This document shows, one piece after another, positions 31,804 through 38,512 of a stretch of 64,000 nt of DNA. This DNA is from Actinomadura barringtoniae (GTDB taxonomy: Bacteria; Actinomycetota; Actinomycetes; Streptosporangiales; Streptosporangiaceae), in the NCBI RefSeq assembly GCF_017573505.1, contig NZ_JAGEOJ010000026.1:62001-126000 (forward strand), given 5' to 3'. The translations under genes were made by a program, and so were the position numbers. The notes under the pieces are model-generated. The model was not told where the DNA came from and did not search any database. It saw only the letters and a list, made by a program, of their open reading frames with translations. The first letter of the stretch is position 1, and every line of letters starts with the position of its first letter.

Positions 31804-33243
31804 ATGATCTGTTGCGGGCAGCCGAGCCGCCGCGAAATCCTGCGCCTGAGCGCGATCATCAGCGGGGCGTTCACGGTGCCCGTCGTCGCAGGTCCCGCAC
31901 GGGCCGACGCGGTGAGCGCGGTCGATCTCGAGCTGGTGACGCTGACCGAGACCGGCGCGATCCTCACCTGGTACACCGGCGTTCCCGGGACCGACGACGG
32001 CCTTGGCCGCATGCGGCCCGCGCCCGCCGACGCCGAGGTGCTGTACGGGACGAGCCCCGCCCGCCTCGACCGCACGGCGCACGGGCGGTCCGGAACGCCG
32101 TACCACTACGTGGAGCTGACCGGGCTGGAGCCGGGACGGACGTACTTCTACAAGGCCCTTTCGCGCGGCAAGACCGCCACGGCGACATCGCTGGTGGCGG
32201 GGCAGGCGGCCGGTGACCCGAAGGCGGACGGCGTCTTCTCGTTCACCACTCCGCAGCCGCCGCCCGGCCGGTTCCTGTTCTCGGTGGCGCTCTGCAACGA
32301 CCTGCACCTGGGCGAGACCGTCGCGGGCCTGATCGGCCAGCTGCCGTGGATCAAGGGGATCGAGCAGGTGCCGGGGCACGCGCCGTACCCGGAGATCATG
32401 GCGCGGGCGCTGGTCACGGACGCCCGCAAGCGCGGCGCGACCTATCTGCTGGCGGCGGGCGACGTCAGTAGCGAGGCGGCCCCGAACGACGTTGGGCGGG
32501 CCAAGGCCCTGCTGAACGGGTTCGGGACGTACGGCACGGACTATCTCGTCGCGCGCGGCAACCATGACCGGGCGCATGAAGGCTCTGCCTACGCGACGTG
32601 CACCCCGGGGCGGTGGCAGGGCAACGACTGCTTCATGGACGGCTTCTTCAGCCTCGGCTCCCCTACCTACTTCACGCACGATCTGCACGGGCTGCGCGTG
32701 CTGGGCCTGGACACCTACGACAAGCCCGGGAACGGAGGGGATGCGGGCGGGTTGTCCAAGGAGCAGTTCAGCTGGTTCCAGGCTGAGCTGGCCAAGAACA
32801 AGGACCAGCCCACGCTCGTCTTCGGCCACCACCCGCTCTTTGTGGAGAACCACCCGACCGCCATCACCGGGGGCAACTCCATGGAGGCCAGTCAGGCGGT
32901 CTCGATTTTGCAGGCGTACAACAGCACGCCCGGCGTTTTCCTTCACCACGCGGGGCACACCCATCGCAACCAGCGTTCGGTCTTCCCGATCGCGCCTCGC
33001 GTTGTGCAGCAGGAGGTCGGCGCGGTCAAGGAGTACCCGGGTGGCTTCACGCTCCTGCGCGTGCACGAGGGCGGGTACGCGTTGAACTTCTACAAGACGC
33101 GCAGCGACGAGGCGCGGGCGTGGAGCGAGCGCAGCCGGCAGGAGCTCAACGGGCTGTGGCCGCAGCTCTCCCTCGGCAACCGGGTCGCGGACCGCAACAG
33201 CGTCGCCGCCCGCGACTTCTCGGGCCTCTCCGCACGACCGTAG
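31804..33243 (+). CDS. Tat-secreted metallophosphoesterase (purple acid phosphatase-like)
   Basis: 479 residues from ATG 31804. A twin-arginine signal is visible (SRREILRLSAIISGAFTVPVVAGPARA). A fibronectin-type N-terminal domain (about 40-140) precedes the calcineurin-like phosphoesterase domain with the metal ligands in NDLHLGE, AAGDVSS, RGNHDRAH, FGHHPLF and AGHTHRN. The layout matches purple acid phosphatase-like and alkaline-phosphatase-D-like exported enzymes, so phosphate release from organic phosphates is likely. Tat export fits cofactor loading in the cytoplasm. The 24 codons upstream in frame lack a start signal and were left out. Confidence 0.85.
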   Translation: MICCGQPSRREILRLSAIISGAFTVPVVAGPARADAVSAVDLELVTLTETGAILTWYTGVPGTDDGLGRMRPAPADAEVLYGTSPARLDRTAHGRSGTPYHYVELTGLEPGRTYFYKALSRGKTATATSLVAGQAAGDPKADGVFSFTTPQPPPGRFLFSVALCNDLHLGETVAGLIGQLPWIKGIEQVPGHAPYPEIMARALVTDARKRGATYLLAAGDVSSEAAPNDVGRAKALLNGFGTYGTDYLVARGNHDRAHEGSAYATCTPGRWQGNDCFMDGFFSLGSPTYFTHDLHGLRVLGLDTYDKPGNGGDAGGLSKEQFSWFQAELAKNKDQPTLVFGHHPLFVENHPTAITGGNSMEASQAVSILQAYNSTPGVFLHHAGHTHRNQRSVFPIAPRVVQQEVGAVKEYPGGFTLLRVHEGGYALNFYKTRSDEARAWSERSRQELNGLWPQLSLGNRVADRNSVAARDFSGLSARP

Positions 33244-33259
33244 TCGAACATATGTTTGA
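33244..33259. promoter_or_regulatory. LexA SOS box upstream of the AlkB-like gene
   Basis: TCGAACATATGTTTGA differs at one position from the full palindrome TCGAACATATGTTCGA. It lies 22 bases before the ATG at 33281, across the -35 region. The core CGAACATATGTT is identical to the box at dinB. Confidence 0.75.
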
Positions 33260-33268
33260 CACGGGCCG

Positions 33269-33274
33269 TATGCT
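33269..33274 (+). promoter_or_regulatory. -10 box of a leaderless AlkB-like transcript
   Basis: TATGCT ends 6 bases before the ATG at 33281, so transcription probably begins at the start codon. The SOS box occupies the -35 position. Confidence 0.45.
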
Positions 33275-33280
33275 GGGGCC

Positions 33281-33910
33281 ATGGACGGACCATTCCAGGG
33301 CTCGCTGCTGGACTGCTCCGACGAGACCGTCGTGGGCCCGCTCGGCGACAGCGTGCGCCGCACGCACCTGAGCCGCGGCGCCTGGATCGACGTACGGCCG
33401 GGCTGGATCTCCGGCTCGGACGCGCTCTTCGCACGGCTGATGCAGGACGTTCCGTGGCGGGCCGAGCGGCGGCGGATGTACGAGCGGGTGGTCGACGTAC
33501 CGCGGCTGCTGGCGTTCTACGACGAGGACGACACGCTCCCCGACCCCGTGCTCGACGAGGCGCACGCGGCGCTCGACGCGCACTACGCGGACGAGCTCGG
33601 CGAGCCGTTCCGCACGGCCGGGCTGTGCCTCTACCGCGACGAGCGCGACAGCGTCGCCTGGCACGGCGACCGGACCGGGCGCGGCAGCACCGAGGACACC
33701 ATGGTCGCGATCATCTCCCTCGGCGCCCCGCGCGCCCTGATGCTGCGCCCGGCCGGTGGAGGCCCCGCGCGACGGTACGGCCTGGGCCACGGCGACCTGA
33801 TCGTGATGGGCGGCAGCTGCCAGCGCACCTGGGAGCACGCGATCCCGAAGAGCACCAAGGCCACCGGCCCGCGCATCAGCGTCCAGTTCCGCCCCCGCGG
33901 CGTCCGCTGA
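33281..33910 (+). CDS. AlkB-like 2-oxoglutarate/Fe(II) DNA repair dioxygenase
   Basis: 209 residues. Iron ligands are in the HxD motif WHGDRTG and the distal His in TWEHAIPKS; the 2-oxoglutarate-binding Arg lies in GPRISVQFRPR. The loop GLCLYRDERDSVAWHGD corresponds to the substrate lid of AlkB. Oxidative demethylation of alkylated bases is the expected reaction. The SOS box and a -10 box immediately before the ATG indicate LexA control with a leaderless message. The last 23 bases of the gene, including the stop, are duplicated directly downstream. Confidence 0.88.
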   Translation: MDGPFQGSLLDCSDETVVGPLGDSVRRTHLSRGAWIDVRPGWISGSDALFARLMQDVPWRAERRRMYERVVDVPRLLAFYDEDDTLPDPVLDEAHAALDAHYADELGEPFRTAGLCLYRDERDSVAWHGDRTGRGSTEDTMVAIISLGAPRALMLRPAGGGPARRYGLGHGDLIVMGGSCQRTWEHAIPKSTKATGPRISVQFRPRGVR

Positions 33911-33934
33911 CCCGCCCCCGCGGCGTCCGCTGAC
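33889..33934. repeat. Perfect 23-bp tandem duplication over the AlkB-like stop codon
   Basis: Two identical copies (33889-33911 and 33912-33934) begin CCGCCCCCGCGG and end GCTGAC. The first copy holds the last codons and the stop; the second is non-coding. The duplication is probably recent. Confidence 0.9.
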
Positions 33935-34082
33935 CCGTTAACTGATTGGTCCTCTCGCGGCAATATCAACTTCTTTTGGATCAAGACAACCAATGGGTCT
34001 CAAGGGGCGTCAGAAGAGACGTATGCGTGATTCACGTGAGACATCAGAGACCTACGGTGTTGTCGGATCGAAGGACAACTCC

Positions 34083-34847
34083 ATGAACAGGGGGCTTGCA
34101 GGCATGCGCGCAAGGATCGCCGGACTCGCTTTGGTCGCCGGTGCCATGACGGCACCGTTCCTCGCCCCTCCGGCCATGGCCGCGACGACCGCCGTCAAGC
34201 CCGCGGCCGTGACCGCCGCGCCCGCGGCGGCCGCCGCCAAGCCGCCGGTCCTTAAGTACGGCAGCAAGGGCAAGTGGGTCACCTACCTGCAGAAGCGCCT
34301 GCGCGCCCTGCACTACGACCCGGGTACGGTCGACGGCCGCTACGGCAAGGACCTGCGCTACGCGGTCCAGGCGTTCCAGAAGGTGAACGGCCTGAAGCCC
34401 AGCTCGAGCGGCGTCTTCGGCGGCGGTTCCTGGAAGGCCCTGGCCCACCCGAAGAACCCGGCCCGCATCATCAAGGGCGGCAAGGCCAACCGCGTCGAGA
34501 TCTCCAAGAAGCGCCAGCTGGTCGTGGTCTACAAGAACAACAAGGTCTACCTGATCAGCCTCACCTCGACCGGCTCGGGCAAGCGCTACTGCTACAAGGG
34601 CGAGTGCGACGTCGCCCGCACCCCGACCGGCAACTTCAAGATCAACCGGAAGATCAACGGCTGGCGGCACGCCAAGCTCGGCGACCTCTACAAGCCGTCC
34701 TACTTCTACAAGGGCTACGCGCTGCACGGCTCCCCGAGCGTGCCGCTCTACCCGGCCTCGCACGGCTGCGCGCGGCTCCCGATGTACCACACCGCCGACC
34801 TGATGTTCCGCATCCTCCCGATCGGCACCGCCGTCTACGTCCGCTGA
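34083..34847 (+). CDS. L,D-transpeptidase with peptidoglycan-binding domain
   Basis: 254 residues from ATG 34083 (AAGGA 7 bases upstream; earlier in-frame ATGs lack this). A Sec signal ends near PPAMA. A peptidoglycan-binding-1 domain (LKYGSKGKWVTYLQKRLRALHYDPGTVDGRYG...) is followed by the YkuD catalytic domain with the His of YALHGSPS and the SHGCARLP motif holding the catalytic Cys. It should act in the cell wall, forming 3-3 cross-links. A strong terminator follows 22 bases after the stop. The 170-base upstream region holds no clear promoter that I can name. Confidence 0.88.
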   Translation: MNRGLAGMRARIAGLALVAGAMTAPFLAPPAMAATTAVKPAAVTAAPAAAAAKPPVLKYGSKGKWVTYLQKRLRALHYDPGTVDGRYGKDLRYAVQAFQKVNGLKPSSSGVFGGGSWKALAHPKNPARIIKGGKANRVEISKKRQLVVVYKNNKVYLISLTSTGSGKRYCYKGECDVARTPTGNFKINRKINGWRHAKLGDLYKPSYFYKGYALHGSPSVPLYPASHGCARLPMYHTADLMFRILPIGTAVYVR

Positions 34848-34869
34848 CCTAACGGACGTCTGAACGCCT

Positions 34870-34907
34870 CGAAAGGCCCGGGGATCGTCGAATCCCCGGG
34901 CCTTTCG
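34870..34907 (+). terminator. Strong intrinsic terminator after the L,D-transpeptidase
   Basis: CGAAAGGCCCGGGGAT (34870-34885) pairs perfectly with ATCCCCGGGCCTTTCG (34892-34907) around a 6-base loop. There is no long U-tract. Confidence 0.9.
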
Positions 34908-34977
34908 CATGCCGAGAACGGAACACCCGCGAGCGTCGGGCGGTTGTCCTGAAAGAAGATCGAGAGCGGGGGTTGCG

Positions 34978-35808
34978 ATGACCGACGGCGGCGCGTACGG
35001 CTGGAACGGCGACGAGCTCGACCTGGACGCCTACCTGGAACGGATCGGGTTCAAGGGCGAGCGGGCCCCGACGGCGGCGACATTGCGGGCCCTGCACCGT
35101 GCGCACACCACGTCCATCCCGTTCGAGAACCTCGAGATCCTCCTCGGCCGCCCGATCACGCTCGACCTCGAGACGCTGCAGCGGAAGCTGATCCGCAGCA
35201 AGCGCGGTGGCTACTGCTACGAGAACGTGAAGGTCTTCGCCGCTGCCCTGGAACGGCTCGGCTACGGCATCACCGGCCTGCACGCCCGCGTGACGATGGG
35301 CGCGAAGGCGCTTCGCCCCGCCACACACGCGGTTCTGCGAGTCACGACCTCCACCGACGACCGCGTCTGGCTGTGCGACGTCGGCTTCGGCGGCGGCCCG
35401 CTGGAGCCCCTCGAACTCCTCCCGGACGGCCCCGAGGTCGATCAGGACGGCTGGCGTTTCCGGTTGGCCGAGGAGTCAGGCCTCTGGGTCCTCTACCAGT
35501 ACGGCGCCGAGGGCTGGTTCGACCGGCACACGTTCACCCTGAACCCGCAGTACACACTGGACTACGAGGTGGGCAACCACTACGTCTCGACGTCGCCGCG
35601 CTCGCCGTTCACGACCCGCCCGTTCGTCCAGCGCTTCACCGGCGAGCTCCACCACGTTCTGGACGGGACCACGTGGACGACCACTCACCCCGACGGTGCC
35701 ACCGAATCCCGCCAGGTCAATGCGGCCGAGCTGCCGAAACTACTGTCGGACGTCTTCGACATCGACCTCGAACCGGCCGACGCCACCGTCCTCACACAGC
35801 GTCCTTGA
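34978..35808 (+). CDS. nat: Arylamine N-acetyltransferase
   Basis: 276 residues from ATG 34978 (GGGGGTTG upstream). It carries the NAT catalytic triad: Cys80 in RGGYCYEN, His117 in PATHAVLRV and Asp134 in LCDVGFGG. The N-terminal helical bundle LDAYLERIGFKGERAPTAATLRALHRAHTTSIPFENLEI is typical. It transfers acetyl from acetyl-CoA to arylamines or hydrazines. Length agrees with bacterial NATs. The 3' end overlaps by 17 bases the end of the convergent HATPase gene. Confidence 0.92.
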   Translation: MTDGGAYGWNGDELDLDAYLERIGFKGERAPTAATLRALHRAHTTSIPFENLEILLGRPITLDLETLQRKLIRSKRGGYCYENVKVFAAALERLGYGITGLHARVTMGAKALRPATHAVLRVTTSTDDRVWLCDVGFGGGPLEPLELLPDGPEVDQDGWRFRLAEESGLWVLYQYGAEGWFDRHTFTLNPQYTLDYEVGNHYVSTSPRSPFTTRPFVQRFTGELHHVLDGTTWTTTHPDGATESRQVNAAELPKLLSDVFDIDLEPADATVLTQRP

Positions 35809-36208
35809 GCCGCCCGTAGCGCGCCCACACGACCTTGCCACCGGCCGCCGACTCGCGCGCGCCCCACTCCTCGGCGAGGATCTCCACGATCGCCAGCCCG
35901 CGCCCGCTGGTGTCGTCGTCCGCCGCCACGCGCGGATGCGGGAGAACGGGCGAGGAGTCCTCGACCTCGATGATGACCGCATCATCGGTCCCCCACACCC
36001 GCAGCTCAACGGCTCCACCACCGCCCGCCGTAATGGCATTGGTGGCCAGCTCACTGACGATCAACAGAACGTCGATCCCCATCCCGCTCAGGCCCCATTT
36101 CGCGAGATGGAACGCCGTGAGATCGCGCAGCACGCCCACCGACGAGGCGGCGGCCGGAAGCGATTGCTCGAAGCGCTGTCCGTTGATGCTCTCCCATCGG
36201 GTCATCAT
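35792..36208 (-). CDS. Anti-sigma-like ATP-binding protein (HATPase_c)
   Basis: 138 residues from ATG 36208 (GGGGGTGG upstream); an immediately following ATG is an alternative. It has the N-box and G1 motifs of RsbW/SpoIIAB-like kinases: VSELATNAITAG, VEDSSPVLP and SGRGLAIVEILAEEWG. It has no membrane segment. Such small HATPase proteins in actinomycetes act as anti-sigma or partner-switch kinases; no cognate sigma gene is adjacent. A longer upstream frame has no matching domain and is rejected. Confidence 0.82.
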   Translation of the reverse strand: MMTRWESINGQRFEQSLPAAASSVGVLRDLTAFHLAKWGLSGMGIDVLLIVSELATNAITAGGGGAVELRVWGTDDAVIIEVEDSSPVLPHPRVAADDDTSGRGLAIVEILAEEWGARESAAGGKVVWARYGRLKDAV

Positions 36209-36318
36209 CGTCGCCACCCCCGGAATAGTCCGTTCAGCGCGTAATACGCACTCCGACCCTCCTAGGGTTCGAAGAGGTGCGAAACGGACGCGGACAGCGA
36301 TCACCGCAGGTCGGCCAC

Positions 36319-37044
36319 TTATCCCCGACGATCTCCGTACAGCCCCTCGATCTGAGCCATGACCTGCACGGACGGCTCCTCGACCCGGCACCGCCCGCCC
36401 AGCTCGACATCACTCTCGTTCACCGGACGGGCCAAAATGACCGCCCCACGCCGCCCATGCACAACCTCCAAGGCCCGCCCGAGCCGCAGCGCAAGGATCA
36501 TCGACGCACTCCCGCACGCCTCGTCCTCGCCCTTCCCGATGCGCGGCGCCCACAGCCGGGCCCGCACCCGGCCCGCCTCGCGGTCGATCCAGGCCCACAC
36601 CTGCGTGAAGTCCTCACCCTCAGGAAGGCCGGTCAGCGCATCGATCAAGTCAGGCGAATCCATCTCGTAATGCCGCCACGGCTTGGACCAGGCAGCCGGC
36701 GCCTGGATCCACACGACCCCATCGGAGTCCCGCCGGCAGGAGACCCGCCCAGCGGGCACGCTGAACTCCTTGGCCTTACGGCCAAGCCGATGGAGCACCT
36801 CGACCGTCCCGAGCAGCGGGTGCCCGCCAAAGCGGATCTCCTGCCCGTAGTTGCTGTGGATGCTCAACTCGCCCCGAGCCGCATCCCGCACAAAGACCGT
36901 GGCCGGTATCCCGAGAGCAGTAGCGAGTTCCTGGCGCTGCTCTGCCGACGCGTTCGAGCCCTCAGGCTCAACGATCACCAGGGCCGGGTTCCCGAAGTCC
37001 CCGTCCACGTTCACGAACGCATGCGCCAGCAGAGCAACGGTCAT
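36319..37044 (-). CDS. PhzF-family isomerase/epimerase
   Basis: 241 residues, somewhat shorter than the family norm near 270-290. Family features are FVNVDGDFGNPALVIVEPEG at the N-terminus, HSNYGQEIRFGGHPLLGTVEVLHRLG with the catalytic-site type glycines, and the C-terminal EDEACGSASMILALRLGR. The N-terminal catalytic Glu seen in PhzF is not clear, so activity may differ. Its ATG is one base downstream of the stop of the alpha/beta hydrolase gene, so the two are probably translated together. Confidence 0.8.
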   Translation of the reverse strand: MTVALLAHAFVNVDGDFGNPALVIVEPEGSNASAEQRQELATALGIPATVFVRDAARGELSIHSNYGQEIRFGGHPLLGTVEVLHRLGRKAKEFSVPAGRVSCRRDSDGVVWIQAPAAWSKPWRHYEMDSPDLIDALTGLPEGEDFTQVWAWIDREAGRVRARLWAPRIGKGEDEACGSASMILALRLGRALEVVHGRRGAVILARPVNESDVELGGRCRVEEPSVQVMAQIEGLYGDRRG

Positions 37045-37045
37045 G

Positions 37046-38437
37046 TCAGGACTGTACGGCGGGGCAGTGGGTGCCTCGGGCCGGGGTCGTGAGGTTGATG
37101 AGGTAGTCGTCGGTCGCGTTCTGCATGCAGGGGCCGCTGTCGCTGCTGCCGTGGCCCGCGCCGTCGTAGGTGAGCAGGATGCCCTGGCGGCCGATCTGGC
37201 GGGAGACCGAGACGGCCCAGGGGTAGGCGGTGGCCGGGTCGTGGAGGGAGTTGATCAGGAGGATCTGCGGGGTCTTGCCGATGCGGAGGCGGTGCTGGGG
37301 GTTGATGGCCTTGGAGCCCTGGCAGGCGAGCGTCATCTGGAGGGGCAGGAGGTACGGGAGGTCGGGGGCGGCCTTGGTCATGCGGCGCACCTGGCGGGAG
37401 TAGTCGCGGTAGTCGCGGATCGGCAGGTTCCAGTCGGAGCAGAAGACCTGGGTCGGGTCGGTGGCGGTGGGGGCGGGCGCGGCGGCCTGTTCGGCTTGCG
37501 CGGCCGGTTGGGTGATGGCCTTTGCCAGGCCTGGCCAGTCGGGGCCGTAGAGGGACTTGAAGGCGATCTTGTTGACCAGGTAGAAGAGCTCGCTCGGCTC
37601 GGCGGTGGCGAGCTTCTTCTTCCAGGTGGCGCGGATGTCGGGGTCGCACTTGGCCTGTTCGCACCACTTCACGAACTGGTTGAACGAGTCCTGCGCGGTG
37701 ATGGCCGACGTCTTCAGGAAGGCATGGGTGTTGGGCGAGCTGCGGTCGATGACGCTCTCCAGCACCATCGCCCGGATGCGGTCGGGGTGCTGCTCGGCGT
37801 ACTGCTGGCCTAGGAGCGTGCCGTACGAGCTGCCGTGGTAGGTCAGTTTGTCGTCGCCCAGGGCGGATCGGATGGCGTCCAGGTCCTTGGCCATGCTGGA
37901 GGTGTCGGCGTGGTCGTAGATGCCGTTGGGGGTGTGGGCGCGGCAGTCGGCGGCGAGCTTGCGGTTGTAGGCGAGGTTGGCGTCGAAGTCGGCCTGGTTC
38001 TTGAGCATGGGCAGCGGGCGCTGCTTGAGCAGGTCGGCGGAGCAGGTGATGGGGTTGCTGCCGCCGATGCCGCGGGGGTCGAAGCTGACGACGTCGAAGC
38101 GCTTCAGCATTTCCGGGCTGAAGCGTGACGTGGGGGTTGAGATGACCTTCTCGCGGCCGGAGTCACCGGGGCCGCCGGGCCCGAAGACCAGGTTGCCGAT
38201 GCGTGCGCCGGTGGCCTTGCGGCGGGCGAGCGCCAGGTCGAACTTGGGGCCGTCGGGGCGTGCCCAGTCGACCGGGAGGCGGAGCGTGGCGCATTCGGCG
38301 CCGTCGGCGTCGGTGGGCTTCAACTTGCACGGCTTCCAGTCGAGAGAAGAGGCCGTGTGGGGGGCTGCGAAGGCGGGAGCGGTCAACAGGCCGGCCGCGG
38401 CCACACCGGCGGCCAGCGCTGCGGTAATTCTGATCAT
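37046..38437 (-). CDS. Secreted alpha/beta hydrolase (tripeptidyl aminopeptidase/TAP-like)
   Basis: 463 residues from ATG 38437. A Sec signal ends at PAFA. The alpha/beta fold has the oxyanion region LVFGPGGPGDSGRE, nucleophile elbow GSSYGTL, acid in INSLHDPATAYPW and His in DGAGHGSS, followed by a TAP-like C-terminal segment with paired cysteines. Family members release tripeptides from exported proteins or hydrolyse esters. The start was chosen because a TAGCGT box ends 7 bases upstream, giving a leaderless message; GTG 38446 is the alternative. It is followed by PhzF. Confidence 0.85.
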   Translation of the reverse strand: MIRITAALAAGVAAAGLLTAPAFAAPHTASSLDWKPCKLKPTDADGAECATLRLPVDWARPDGPKFDLALARRKATGARIGNLVFGPGGPGDSGREKVISTPTSRFSPEMLKRFDVVSFDPRGIGGSNPITCSADLLKQRPLPMLKNQADFDANLAYNRKLAADCRAHTPNGIYDHADTSSMAKDLDAIRSALGDDKLTYHGSSYGTLLGQQYAEQHPDRIRAMVLESVIDRSSPNTHAFLKTSAITAQDSFNQFVKWCEQAKCDPDIRATWKKKLATAEPSELFYLVNKIAFKSLYGPDWPGLAKAITQPAAQAEQAAAPAPTATDPTQVFCSDWNLPIRDYRDYSRQVRRMTKAAPDLPYLLPLQMTLACQGSKAINPQHRLRIGKTPQILLINSLHDPATAYPWAVSVSRQIGRQGILLTYDGAGHGSSDSGPCMQNATDDYLINLTTPARGTHCPAVQS

Positions 38438-38512
38438 GGATGTCACGCTAGGGGCGAGATCGCCCCGGAAGGCCGCGTCTCGGGGGTGGTTCAGGGTCGG
38501 GTCAGGGGTCTT

